In this document: piece after piece, positions 38,053 to 47,314 of the stretch | Layout of the letters: every line of letters starts with the position of its first letter | How positions within the stretch are numbered: position 1 is the first letter of the stretch | NCBI RefSeq assembly: GCF_052115385.1 | Contig: NZ_JBFRGP010000003.1 | Coordinates: 353,046 to 417,045 of the forward strand | Length of the DNA: 64,000 bases | Direction: 5' to 3' | DNA from: Dyella_D sp052115385 | Lineage (GTDB): Bacteria; Pseudomonadota; Gammaproteobacteria; Xanthomonadales; Rhodanobacteraceae | Position numbers and translations under genes: made by a program | Notes under the pieces: model-generated | What the model was told of the DNA's origin: nothing | Databases searched by the model: none | What the model saw: only the letters and a program-made list of their open reading frames with translations

Positions 38053-38670
38053 ATGAAAAAAGCATCCGCTTTATCTCAGCCCGGCCGTGGCCCGGTTGAT
38101 CACGAGGTGCGCGACCAGATCGTTGCCGCCGCTACCGAGCATTTCAGCCGGTACGGCTATGAGAAAACGACGGTTTCCGACCTCGCCAAGGCCATCGGCT
38201 TTTCCAAGGCCTACATCTACAAGTTCTTCGAGTCCAAACAAGCCATCGGCGAGGTGATCTGTGCGAACTGCCTGCGGCAGATCGAGACGGAGGTAAAGGC
38301 GGCTATCGCGGAGACCAGCCTGCCGCCGGAAAAGCTGCGGCGGATGTTCAAGGTGCTTACCGAGGCGACTCTTCGCCTGCTGTTCCAGGACCGCAAGCTT
38401 TACGAAATCGCTGCATCGGCCGCTACGGGGGGCTGGCAAGCGGTGCTTGCCTATGACGATCGCGTGCAGGCGCTGCTGCGGGAGATCCTGCAGGAGGGGC
38501 GGCAGAGCGGGGATTTCGAGCGTAAGACGCCGCTCGATGAAACGGCGGCGGCGATCTACCTGGTGATGCGCCCGTACTTCAATCCGCTGCTGCTGCAGTA
38601 CAGCTTCGATTACACCGACGAGGCGCCGGCTCAGTTGTCCGGACTGGCGTTGCGCAGCCTGTCGCCGTAA
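38053..38670 (+). CDS. TetR-family regulator of the RND pump (second)
   Basis: It has 205 residues from the ATG at 38053 (MKKASALSQPGRG). The helix-turn-helix is VSDLAKAIGFSKAYIYKFFESKQ. It lies between the OMF and the adaptor gene, with dyads on both sides, which makes it the likely local repressor of both transcription units. Upstream in-frame codons would extend it through the operator and are unlikely. Confidence 0.88.
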   Translation: MKKASALSQPGRGPVDHEVRDQIVAAATEHFSRYGYEKTTVSDLAKAIGFSKAYIYKFFESKQAIGEVICANCLRQIETEVKAAIAETSLPPEKLRRMFKVLTEATLRLLFQDRKLYEIAASAATGGWQAVLAYDDRVQALLREILQEGRQSGDFERKTPLDETAAAIYLVMRPYFNPLLLQYSFDYTDEAPAQLSGLALRSLSP

Positions 38671-38683
38671 TGCCTGAGATTGT

Positions 38684-38709
38684 AGTGACTATTGACTGAT
38701 TTGGTCACT
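38684..38709. promoter_or_regulatory. Second copy of the efflux dyad operator
   Basis: AGTGACTAT (38684-38692), eight bases, then TTGGTCACT (38701-38709). The left half is identical to the first operator; the right half differs at two of nine positions. It lies about 45 bases before the adaptor ATG, placed to control the adaptor and pump. Confidence 0.65.
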
Positions 38710-38752
38710 AGTGGCAAAGTGAGGCCCTGGTCATTCGCCACGGGTCTCTTTC

Positions 38753-39868
38753 ATGTTCCGCTTCCGCTTTGCCTCCCTCGCCATCGTCTGTGCACTGCCG
38801 CTCGCGCTGGCCGCCTGCGGCGGGAAGACGCCCAGCGATCCACGCACTGAGGCGCCCCTGGTACGGGCCGCCATCGTTCAGGGCGCAGTCCCCACGACAC
38901 GTTCGTTTACCGGCACGGTCGCCGCCCGGGTGCAGAGCGACCTGGGCTTTCGCGTTTCCGGCAAGGTGCTGCAGCGGCTGGTCGATGCCGGCCAGACCGT
39001 CAAGCGCGGCCAGCCGCTGATGCGCATCGATCCGATCGATCTGAAGCTGGCCGCGCAGGCACGGCAGGAGGCGGTCGCGGCCGCGCGAGCACGGGCGCGG
39101 CAAACCGCGGAGGATGAAGCGCGTTACAGCGATCTGCGCGGCACCGGCGCGATATCCGCGTCGACCTACGACCAGGTCAAGGCCGCGGCGGACGCCGCCA
39201 AGGCCCAGCTCAGTGCCGCCGAGGCCGAGGCGAACGTGGCCAACAACGCCAGCGGCTACGCGGAGCTGGTGGCCGATGGCGATGGCATGGTCATGGAAAC
39301 CCTGGTTGAGCCGGGCCAGGTCGTCAGCGCCGGCCAAACCGTGGTGCGCCTGGCCCATGCCGGACCTCGCGAGGCGGTCGTCCAGTTGCCGGAAACCCTG
39401 CGCCCCGCGATCGGCTCCGCCGCGCAGGCCGCTTTGTTCGGTAAAGAAGGTGTCAGCACGCCAGCCACGCTGCGGCAGCTTTCGGACGCCGCCGATCCGC
39501 TGACTCGCACCTTTGAGGCGCGCTACGTGCTGGAAGGCGAGCTGACCAGCGCATCGCTGGGCGCCACGGTGACGATCCAGATTCCCGACGGACACACCTC
39601 GACGCAAGGTGGCTTGCAGGTGCCGATGGGCTCCCTGTTCGACGCAGGCAAGGGACCCGGCGTATGGGTCATTACTGGTGAACCGGGCAAGGTGTCCTGG
39701 CGGCCGGTGACCGTCCAGCATCTGGATGACGACAGCGCACGCATCGCCGGTCAACTCAAGCAAGGCGATCGGGTCGTCGCACTCGGCGCGCATCTGCTGC
39801 GCGAAGGCGAGCCGGTGCGGGTGGCCGGCCAGGCGGTCACCGCGGCGACCGCGGGAGTCAGCCCGTGA
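38753..39868 (+). CDS. RND efflux membrane-fusion protein (periplasmic adaptor)
   Basis: A 371-residue lipoprotein: the signal ALPLALAAC gives lipid Cys22. The adaptor folds are in order: barrel-sandwich hybrid half (GFRVSGKVLQRLVDAGQTVKRGQPL), alpha-helical hairpin (about residues 95-165), the second half (GDGMVMETLVEPGQVVSAGQT), then a beta-barrel and membrane-proximal domain. It connects the pump to the outer-membrane factor. Its stop overlaps the pump GTG by four bases. Confidence 0.93.
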   Translation: MFRFRFASLAIVCALPLALAACGGKTPSDPRTEAPLVRAAIVQGAVPTTRSFTGTVAARVQSDLGFRVSGKVLQRLVDAGQTVKRGQPLMRIDPIDLKLAAQARQEAVAAARARARQTAEDEARYSDLRGTGAISASTYDQVKAAADAAKAQLSAAEAEANVANNASGYAELVADGDGMVMETLVEPGQVVSAGQTVVRLAHAGPREAVVQLPETLRPAIGSAAQAALFGKEGVSTPATLRQLSDAADPLTRTFEARYVLEGELTSASLGATVTIQIPDGHTSTQGGLQVPMGSLFDAGKGPGVWVITGEPGKVSWRPVTVQHLDDDSARIAGQLKQGDRVVALGAHLLREGEPVRVAGQAVTAATAGVSP

Positions 39869-42800
39869 GCGAGCGTCGTTTCAATCTGTCGGCGCTCGCC
39901 GTGCACGAGCGCTCCATCACCTTGTTCCTGATCTGCCTGATCTCATTGGCCGGGCTTGTTTCGTTCTTCAAGCTGGGTCGGGCGGAAGACCCAGCGTTCA
40001 CGGTCAAGGTGATGACCATCGTCACTGCCTGGCCCGGCGCCACCGCGCAGGAAATGCAGGAACAGGTCGCCGAGAAGATCGAAAAGCGCATGCAGGAACT
40101 GCGCTGGTACGACCGCACCGAAACCTACACCCGCCCCGGCCTGGCGTTCACCACCTTGACCCTGCTCGACAGCACGCCGCCGTCGGAGGTAAACGAAGAG
40201 TTCTATCAGGCCCGCAAGAAAGTCGGCGACGAGGTAGGCAACCTCCCGCCCGGTGTGATCGGACCGATGGTCAATGACGAGTATGCGGACGTCACCTTTG
40301 CCTTGTTCGCACTCAAGGCCAAGGGCGAGCCGCAGCACCTGCTGGTGCGCGACGCGGAGACGTTGCGCCAACGGTTATTGCATGTGGCGGGCGTGAAGAA
40401 GGTCAACATCATCGGCGAGCAGGCGGAGAAGATCTACGTCGAGTTCTCGCACGATCGCCTGGCCACGCTGGGCGTGAGTCCACAGGACGTGTTTGCCGCG
40501 CTCAACAGCCAGAACGCCCTTACACCCGCCGGCTCCGTGCAGACCAAGGGGCCGGAGGTATTCATTCGCCTGGACGGCGCGTTCGACTCGTTGCAGAAGA
40601 TCCGCGACACCCCGGTCGTGGCGCGAGGCCGCACCTTGAAGCTGTCGGATATCGCCACCGTCAAGCGTGGTTACGAGGATCCGGCCACCTTCATGATCCG
40701 CAACAACGGCGAGCCCGCGCTGCTGCTGGGCATCGTCATGCGCGACGGCTGGAACGGCCTGGATCTGGGCAAAGCACTGGACAGCGAGGTCGGCGCCATC
40801 AACGGCCAGCTGCCGCTGGGCATGAGCCTGACCAAGGTCACGGATCAATCCGTCAACATCAGTTCGGCGGTCGATGAGTTCATGCTCAAGTTCTTCGTCG
40901 CGCTGCTGGTGGTGATGCTGGTGAGCTTCGTCAGCATGGGCTGGCGCGTGGGCCTGGTGGTGGCCGCCGCCGTACCGCTGACGCTGGCGGTGGTCTTCGT
41001 GGTGATGGCCGCGACCGGCAAGAATTTCGACCGCATCACCCTGGGCTCGCTGATCCTGGCGCTGGGCCTGCTGGTGGACGACGCCATCATCGCCATCGAG
41101 ATGATGGTGGTGAAAATGGAAGAGGGCTACAGCCGCCTGGCCGCCTCCGCCTATGCCTGGAGCCATACCGCCGCACCCATGCTGTCGGGCACGCTGGTCA
41201 CTGCTGTCGGCTTCATGCCCAACGGTTTCGCCCGATCCACCGCCGGCGAATACACCAGCAACATGTTCTGGATCGTCGGCATTGCGCTGATCGCCTCCTG
41301 GGTGGTTGCCGTGGTGTTTACGCCCTATCTGGGCGTCAAAATATTGCCTGACTTCAAGAAGGTCGAAGGCGGCCACGCCGCGATCTACGACACCCCGCGC
41401 TACAACCGCTTCCGTCGGCAACTGGAGCGCGTCATTGCGCGCAAATGGCTGGTCGCCGGATCCGTCGTGGGCCTGTTCGTCTTGGCGATACTCGGCATGG
41501 CGGTGGTCAAGAAACAGTTCTTTCCCATTTCCGACCGCCCTGAAGTGCTGGTCGAGGTGCAGATGCCTTATGGCACGTCGATCGAACAGACCAGCGCTGC
41601 CGCAGCGAAGGTGGAGGCATGGCTGGCCAAGCAGAAAGAAGCCAAGATCGTCACTACCTACGTCGGCCAGGGCGCGCCCCGCTTCTATCTGGCCATGGGC
41701 CCGGAGCTGCCGGATCCGTCGTTTGCCAAGATCGTGGTTCGCACCGACAGCCAGGAGGAGCGCGACACGCTGAAGCAGCGGCTACGCCAGGCCGTCGCCG
41801 CCGGCCTGGCTGACGAGGCCCGCGTGCGCGTCACGCAGCTCGTGTTCGGTCCCTACTCGCCGTTCCCTGTCGCCTATCGCGTCTCCGGTCCGGACCCGGA
41901 CAAGCTGCGCGGCATTGCGGCCGAAGTCGAGCAGGTGATGAGTGCCAGCCCGATGATGCGCACGGTCAATTCGGATTGGGGCACACGCACGCCCACGCTG
42001 CATTTCACCTTGCAGCAGGACCGGTTGCAGGCGGTGGGGTTGAGTTCCAGTGCGGTGGCGCAGCAGCTGCAATTCTTGCTGAGCGGCGTCCCCGTCACCG
42101 CCGTGCGCGAGGACATCCGAACCGTGCAGGTGGCTGCGCGCTCGGCCGGCGACGTTCGGCTCGACCCGGCCAGGATCGGCGACTTCACGCTGGCTGGCGC
42201 CAACGGGCAACGCATTCCGTTGTCGCAGGTAGGCAAGGTCGACGTGCGCATGGAGGAGCCGGTCATGCGCCGGCGCGATCGCGATCCGACCATCACGGTA
42301 CGCGGCGACATCGCCGATAACCTGCAGCCGCCGGACGTGTCGACGGCGATCACCAGGCAGCTGCAGCCGATCATCGCCAAGCTGCCCGTGGGTTACCGCA
42401 TCGAGCAGGCCGGCTCCATCGAAGAATCGGCCAAGGCGACCAAGGCCATGCTGCCGCTGTTCCCGATCATGCTGGCAGTCACCTTGCTCATCATCATCTT
42501 CCAGACCCGCTCGATCTCCGCGATGGTGATGGTGTTCCTGACCAGTCCGCTCGGCCTGATCGGTGTGGTGCCTACCTTGATCCTGTTCGGGAAGCCTTTC
42601 GGCATCAACGCGCTGGTCGGCCTGATTGCACTGTCGGGCATCCTGATGCGCAACACGCTGATCCTGATCGGGCAGATCCACCACAACCAGGCGGCGGGGA
42701 TGGATCCGTTCCACGCCGTCGTCGAGGCCACCGTGCAGCGCGCCCGCCCCGTGATCCTGACCGCCCTGGCGGCGATCCTGGCTTTCCTTCCGCTGACCCA

Positions 42801-42996
42801 TTCGGTGTTCTGGGGAACCCTGGCGTACACGCTGATCGGCGGCACGTTTGCGGGAACGGTGTTGACCCTGGTGTTCCTGCCGGCGGTGTATTCCATCTGG
42901 TTCAAGATCAAGCCGGGTGATGCGGCTGAGGGGCACAAGGGCCTGCATGAGCAGGGACCTTCGGAACACAGGCAGGAGGAAGCCGTGGCGGGATAA
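39865..42996 (+). CDS. RND-family proton-driven efflux pump
   Basis: A 1043-residue inner-membrane transporter starting at GTG (MSERRFNLSALAVHERSITLF). Twelve transmembrane helices and two large periplasmic loops are expected from the hydrophobicity pattern. The proton-relay helix contains LLVDDAIIAIEMM with its two adjacent aspartates. It belongs to the hydrophobe/amphiphile efflux branch rather than heavy-metal pumps, judged by the N-terminal and helix-4 sequence. The substrate is not predictable. It lacks an adjacent OMF on the same strand; the divergent OMF gene supplies it. Confidence 0.93.
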   Translation: MSERRFNLSALAVHERSITLFLICLISLAGLVSFFKLGRAEDPAFTVKVMTIVTAWPGATAQEMQEQVAEKIEKRMQELRWYDRTETYTRPGLAFTTLTLLDSTPPSEVNEEFYQARKKVGDEVGNLPPGVIGPMVNDEYADVTFALFALKAKGEPQHLLVRDAETLRQRLLHVAGVKKVNIIGEQAEKIYVEFSHDRLATLGVSPQDVFAALNSQNALTPAGSVQTKGPEVFIRLDGAFDSLQKIRDTPVVARGRTLKLSDIATVKRGYEDPATFMIRNNGEPALLLGIVMRDGWNGLDLGKALDSEVGAINGQLPLGMSLTKVTDQSVNISSAVDEFMLKFFVALLVVMLVSFVSMGWRVGLVVAAAVPLTLAVVFVVMAATGKNFDRITLGSLILALGLLVDDAIIAIEMMVVKMEEGYSRLAASAYAWSHTAAPMLSGTLVTAVGFMPNGFARSTAGEYTSNMFWIVGIALIASWVVAVVFTPYLGVKILPDFKKVEGGHAAIYDTPRYNRFRRQLERVIARKWLVAGSVVGLFVLAILGMAVVKKQFFPISDRPEVLVEVQMPYGTSIEQTSAAAAKVEAWLAKQKEAKIVTTYVGQGAPRFYLAMGPELPDPSFAKIVVRTDSQEERDTLKQRLRQAVAAGLADEARVRVTQLVFGPYSPFPVAYRVSGPDPDKLRGIAAEVEQVMSASPMMRTVNSDWGTRTPTLHFTLQQDRLQAVGLSSSAVAQQLQFLLSGVPVTAVREDIRTVQVAARSAGDVRLDPARIGDFTLAGANGQRIPLSQVGKVDVRMEEPVMRRRDRDPTITVRGDIADNLQPPDVSTAITRQLQPIIAKLPVGYRIEQAGSIEESAKATKAMLPLFPIMLAVTLLIIIFQTRSISAMVMVFLTSPLGLIGVVPTLILFGKPFGINALVGLIALSGILMRNTLILIGQIHHNQAAGMDPFHAVVEATVQRARPVILTALAAILAFLPLTHSVFWGTLAYTLIGGTFAGTVLTLVFLPAVYSIWFKIKPGDAAEGHKGLHEQGPSEHRQEEAVAG

Positions 42997-43058
42997 AGAA
43001 ACTGGCCGATCGAGTCGTTGAACCGATTCTTGTCTCCACTGTATCGAAGAGAGCTGTC

Positions 43059-43865
43059 ATGTCGAATTCCAAGGTTGTCGTTGTTACCGGTGTGTCGTCG
43101 GGTATCGGACGCGCTGTTGCGCAGAAATTCGTCAAACGAGGGTGCCGCGTTTTCGGCACGGTTCGCAATCTTCACAAGGCGACGCCATTGCCCGGTGTCG
43201 AGCTGGTCGAAATGGATATTCGTGACGATGCTTCCGTCCGGCTTGGCATCCAATCCATCATTGATCGCGCCAAGCGCATTGACGTGCTCGTCAACAGCGC
43301 GGGAATGAGCCTGGTCGGCGCGGTGGAGGAAACGGCCGTCGATGAGGCGGCCTTGCTCTTCGATACCAATGTCTTCGGTATGTTGCGTGCCGTGCAGGCG
43401 GTACTTCCGTCTATGCGCGCGCAAGGCCACGGGCGTATCGTCAATGTCAGTTCCGTGCTCGGCTTTCTGCCGGCGCCATATATGGGACTTTATGCAGCGT
43501 CCAAGCATGCCGTAGAGGGCTTATCCGAAACCCTCGATCATGAGGTGCGCCAGTTCGGCATTCGCGTCACGCTGGTCGAGCCGAGCTTCACTAAGACCAA
43601 CCTTGACATCAACGCGCCCCAGACCGTCGCCAAGATCGCCAGCTATGACCGCGAGCGCTCCCTTGCCACGCAGGCGATCGTCAACAGCGTCAAAACCGCA
43701 CCAGAACCTGACGGCGTGGCAGACACCATCGTCGAAGCTGCGCTTGGTGCATGGCGCATGCGCCGCGCCCCGGCTGGACAGGCATCTTTGCTGAGCAAGT
43801 TGCGTCGCTTCATGCCGGCCGGACCGGTCGATGCGAGCTTGAGGAAAACATTCGGGCTGGGTTGA
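43059..43865 (+). CDS. Short-chain dehydrogenase/reductase
   Basis: It has 268 residues and a Rossmann loop VVVVTGVSSGIGRAVAQKF. The NSAG motif, the catalytic serine in VNVSSVLGFL and the YxxxK pair in YAASKHAVEG are all intact. The glycine loop and Arg-rich region after it (VFGTVRN) are compatible with NADPH. The substrate is unknown. It lies 62 bases after the pump gene and may be read through from it, but has its own start region. Confidence 0.9.
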   Translation: MSNSKVVVVTGVSSGIGRAVAQKFVKRGCRVFGTVRNLHKATPLPGVELVEMDIRDDASVRLGIQSIIDRAKRIDVLVNSAGMSLVGAVEETAVDEAALLFDTNVFGMLRAVQAVLPSMRAQGHGRIVNVSSVLGFLPAPYMGLYAASKHAVEGLSETLDHEVRQFGIRVTLVEPSFTKTNLDINAPQTVAKIASYDRERSLATQAIVNSVKTAPEPDGVADTIVEAALGAWRMRRAPAGQASLLSKLRRFMPAGPVDASLRKTFGLG

Positions 43866-43908
43866 ACGCCGGCAAGCATCTCCTGCTCACGTCCCTGATA
43901 GGTAGAAC

Positions 43909-44652
43909 ATGAAAATCGGCATCATTGGTACGGGCAACATCGGTGGCACTATCGCCCGGAAGCTGGCGGCGTCAGGGCACCGCGTTTGGCTTGCGAACTC
44001 GAGAGGACCGGATACCGTTCAGGCCTTTGCCACTGAAATCGGCGCAACTGCCGTTGATGTGCCCGGCGCGGCCAGGGGCGTCGATGCAATCATCCTTGCG
44101 ATACCGTTGCCCGCGATGGCGCATCTTCCTAAAGATCTGTTCGAGGCGGTTCCGGCCGAGGTGCCGATTATCGATACCAGCAATTACTATCCCGGCCTGC
44201 GCGATCCGCAGATCGCGGAAATCGAAAGTGGGCTGCCTGAGAGTGTGTGGGTATCGAAGCAACTCGGCCGCCCCGTCATCAAGGCCTTTAACAACGTCCT
44301 GGCTTACACGCTCGCAGAGCTCGGCCGCTCACCTTGTGCGCTGGACCGCCTTGCGATGGCCGTCGCAGGGGATGACGCCAAGGCCAAGCAAATCGCGATG
44401 GCGCTGGTAAATGAGGTCGGATTCGACCCTGTCGACGCCGGCTCGCTCGAAGAGTCCTGGCGGCAGCAGCCGGCGACACCGGCGTACTGCTGCGATTACG
44501 ACGCCGAGACGATGCGAAAGGGGCTCGATGCCGCCGTGAAGGGTCTGGCATCTGAAAAGCTCCGTCGCATGGGCGAGCTATTTGCCAAGCTTGGGCCGGA
44601 TCCGACGCATCGAAAAATTGTGGCCATGAATCGTTCGCTTAATCCGCTTTAG
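43909..44652 (+). CDS. NADP-dependent oxidoreductase, F420-reductase-like fold
   Basis: It has 247 residues. The N-terminal Rossmann motif is IGIIGTGNIGGTIARKLAASGHRVWLANSRGP, where the Asn-Ser-Arg after the second strand suggests NADP. Later segments (VIDTSNYYPG-type and KAFNNVLAYTL) match the F420-dependent NADP reductase-like family. The many proteobacterial members do not use F420, so the real partner is unclear. It lies 43 bases after the SDR gene and before a terminator. Confidence 0.83.
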   Translation: MKIGIIGTGNIGGTIARKLAASGHRVWLANSRGPDTVQAFATEIGATAVDVPGAARGVDAIILAIPLPAMAHLPKDLFEAVPAEVPIIDTSNYYPGLRDPQIAEIESGLPESVWVSKQLGRPVIKAFNNVLAYTLAELGRSPCALDRLAMAVAGDDAKAKQIAMALVNEVGFDPVDAGSLEESWRQQPATPAYCCDYDAETMRKGLDAAVKGLASEKLRRMGELFAKLGPDPTHRKIVAMNRSLNPL

Positions 44653-44657
44653 CTCAG

Positions 44658-44690
44658 AAACCCCCGATTCGTCGGGGGTTTTCTTTTTTC
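44658..44690 (+). terminator. Rho-independent terminator after the oxidoreductase
   Basis: A perfect 9-bp stem (AACCCCCGA at 44659-44667, TCGGGGGTT at 44672-44680) has a TTCG tetraloop and a strong T-rich tail. It separates the plus-strand genes from the convergent AraC gene. Confidence 0.92.
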
Positions 44691-44730
44691 AGACCGGGCG
44701 ATTTCGTAGCAAGGCGTGAGTCGCCGGAGC

Positions 44731-45642
44731 TCAAGCGATCACGGCCAGATCCGCCGAGGCGCGCAGACGTGCAACGTCGCGCGCCGGCGGCTCACCAAAG
44801 TGGCGGCGATACTCGCGGCTGAACTGCGACGCACTTTCGTAGCCCACGCGTAAGGCGGCGGTCGTGACGTCGATATCCTCGATCAGCATCAGACTGCGCG
44901 CGTTCTGCAGCCTTAGCTGCTTTTGGAATTGCAGCGGCGTCATCGCCGTCACCGCGCGAAAATGCTCGTGCAGGCTCGACGGACTCATACCCACTTCCGC
45001 GGCAAGCTGCTCGATGCTGAGCTGTTCCTGGAAGTTCTTTCCGATCCATGCGATGGCGCGGCCAACCAAGGCCACCCGCCCCTGGCTGGAGGTGATGTGA
45101 CGCATCCTGGCGCCGTCAGGGCCCGCAAGCAGGCGATAGAGGATTTCCTGCTCGGCAAGCGGGCCGAGCACGGGCAGTGCCGCCGGATCGTCGAGCAGGC
45201 GTAGCAGGCGTAGCGCCGCATCGAGCAGACCGGCGCTGGCGTCAGCTACCGTCTTGCCGATGGGCGGGGATGGCACGCCCGGCGGCGGAGGCACGCGCGA
45301 CGCCAGGCTCCCCAGCGTTACCGGATCGAAATCGAGGTACATGCAGAGATAGGGCCTGTCAGGCGTCGCCTCGATGACATGGCCGGTGGCTGGCAGATCG
45401 TGAGTTACCACCCCGTAGCGTCCCGGCGAATATCTGAACACGCGGTCGCCAAGCACGACCTCCTTATGCCCCTGCACGACCAGGCACAGTTGCGGCCGGT
45501 AAACGCTCGGCATCGGCATCGTTACCGTGGAGGATCGAACAAGGGTCAAGCGCTCGAACGCAGTGGCGTGAAAGCCATCCCTGGTCACGTGTCGGGCAAT
45601 GACAGCGGCAAGTTCGGTCAGTGTTTCCATGATTGGCGCCAT
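44731..45642 (-). CDS. AraC-family transcriptional regulator
   Basis: About 303 residues from the ATG at 45642 (MAPIMETLTEL); the ATG four codons later is equally possible. An N-terminal AraC-type cupin-like domain covers residues 20-170 (YRPQLCLVVQGHKEVVLGD). The C-terminal double helix-turn-helix includes QLAAEVGMSPSSLHEHFRAV and ALRVGYESASQFSREYRRHFG. It is divergent from the aldo-keto reductase and probably regulates it. Confidence 0.88.
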   Translation of the reverse strand: MAPIMETLTELAAVIARHVTRDGFHATAFERLTLVRSSTVTMPMPSVYRPQLCLVVQGHKEVVLGDRVFRYSPGRYGVVTHDLPATGHVIEATPDRPYLCMYLDFDPVTLGSLASRVPPPPGVPSPPIGKTVADASAGLLDAALRLLRLLDDPAALPVLGPLAEQEILYRLLAGPDGARMRHITSSQGRVALVGRAIAWIGKNFQEQLSIEQLAAEVGMSPSSLHEHFRAVTAMTPLQFQKQLRLQNARSLMLIEDIDVTTAALRVGYESASQFSREYRRHFGEPPARDVARLRASADLAVIA

Positions 45643-45802
45643 TGTACGCAGGCGGCAGGACGGCAATGAGAGCCGTGGCCCCCTGGAGGATCGGGCACGA
45701 ATTTCGGCGCATCAGGCTCACGGCTTGGTGTCGCCGGGCTTCACAGTGCTGAGGTTACGCGGGTCACAGCGAACCCAACCACAGAACCAGCACGGAGCGA
45801 AC

Positions 45803-46756
45803 ATGACCATCAATAACCTGAAGACCCCCGCGATAGCGCTGGGCACTTGGGCCTGGGGCGACAGCGGCGAGGACGGCGACGGCTACTTCGGCAGTCATCT
45901 GACTCAAGCCGGCCTGGAAGAACTCGCGGACAAGGCACATGCGGCCGGGTTCACCCTATGGGACACCGCACGGGTGTACGGCATGGGCCATTCCGAGACC
46001 GTGCTCGGGAAAGTGCTCAAACGCTACGACCGCAGCGACTACCAGCTCTCGACGAAGTTCACCCCGCAGATCGCGGGGACCGGCAATGATCCAGTAGCGG
46101 ACATGTTGGAGCAAAGCCTGGCCACCCTGGACGTCGACTACATCGATCTCTACTGGATTCACAATCCAGCCGATGTGTCACGGTGGACGCCACATCTCAT
46201 TCCGTTGCTGAAGAGCGGAAAGGTCAAACATGTCGGCGTCTCGAATCATGACCTGACCGAAATCAAGCTCGCCGATCAGATCCTTGGCGAAGCCGGGTTC
46301 CGGGTCGAAGCCATCCAGAACCACTACAGCCTCCTCTACCGCAGCTCTGAGCAAGCGGGGATCCTGGACTACTGCCGCAACCGAGGCATTCCATTCTTCG
46401 CCTACATGGTGCTCGAACAGGGTGCATTGAGCGGCAAGTACAGTCCGGAGAACCCCCTGCCGGAAGGCAGCAACCGGGCGAAGAGTTACAACAGCATCCT
46501 GCCTCAGCTGAAAGCGTTGACGGACCGGCTTGCCTCGATCGGCCAGAGCCATGGTGCCGATGCCGCCGATGTCGCCACAGCGTGGGCCATCGCCAAGGGC
46601 ACGACACCGATCATCGGAGTCACCAAGCCTCGCTACATAGAGAGCCTGATCCGGGCTCGCGGTATCACACTCACCAGCGACAACATCGCGGAACTGGAAG
46701 CGCTCGCCGACGCCGCCAACGTGAACACCCGCGGCTGGTGGGAGAAGGAAATGTGA
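45803..46756 (+). CDS. Aldo/keto reductase
   Basis: It has 317 residues from the ATG at 45803 with GGAG upstream. The TIM-barrel enzyme has the tetrad residues in order: the Asp and Tyr of FTLWDTARVYGMGHSE, the Lys of LSTKFTP, and the His of YWIHNPADV. NADPH-binding residues lie in IIGVTKPRYIES. The product class fits the general stress AKR group that reduces carbonyls. It is divergent from the AraC regulator. Confidence 0.92.
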   Translation: MTINNLKTPAIALGTWAWGDSGEDGDGYFGSHLTQAGLEELADKAHAAGFTLWDTARVYGMGHSETVLGKVLKRYDRSDYQLSTKFTPQIAGTGNDPVADMLEQSLATLDVDYIDLYWIHNPADVSRWTPHLIPLLKSGKVKHVGVSNHDLTEIKLADQILGEAGFRVEAIQNHYSLLYRSSEQAGILDYCRNRGIPFFAYMVLEQGALSGKYSPENPLPEGSNRAKSYNSILPQLKALTDRLASIGQSHGADAADVATAWAIAKGTTPIIGVTKPRYIESLIRARGITLTSDNIAELEALADAANVNTRGWWEKEM

Positions 46757-46976
46757 GTGCACAGCGCCGCCGCCGTGATGGTGTCGATGGAAGGCGCCGA
46801 ACTCGTCAGGTGTCCGCTTTGGACGGCCAGTGACATTCGCCCGCTTCGACAGGTGATGCGCTATATCGAGCTGACCGTGAAACGCCTTCGCCTGAGCTTG
46901 CCTCGCGTTGACACCGCCATGACGAGGCCTTGAGCCGTAGCGGAGCAGGGTGTCCGTGCAACTGACGGAGCCAGCC

Positions 46977-47150
46977 ATGAACCAGCGCGAAGAGCGTAAA
47001 GGTAAAGAGACGCCGCAGCGGCCGGTGGGGACATCGGGATACGCCGAACCGCGGCCGGCGCCGAACCGCAAGGGGCAGGTCATGCCTGACGCCCATACGC
47101 CGCACGAGCCGCAGAACAATCCGCGCCGCAAACCCAAGCCATCCCCCTGA
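46977..47150 (+). CDS. Small hydrophilic protein of unknown function
   Basis: It has 57 residues from the ATG at 46977 with GGAG seven bases upstream. It is rich in Pro, Arg, Lys, Gln and Glu, with no cysteine and no hydrophobic segment, so it is probably disordered. It is too short for homology by eye. Its context beside stress and metal genes suggests, without proof, a small stress-related protein. Confidence 0.45.
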   Translation: MNQREERKGKETPQRPVGTSGYAEPRPAPNRKGQVMPDAHTPHEPQNNPRRKPKPSP

Positions 47151-47314
47151 ATCGCCGGGCGCTTCTACGGAGTGGTGCCTTGATGCTCGCGCTATCGCCA
47201 CTCCCGTCGCTGCGGATTCCCAGCGTATCCGCTCACTTCGCAGCGACACCGCTTCCGTGGCCCATTCACATCGGGCGACCAATCATGGAGCCTCCGTAGC
47301 GGCCGGAGGCGGCG

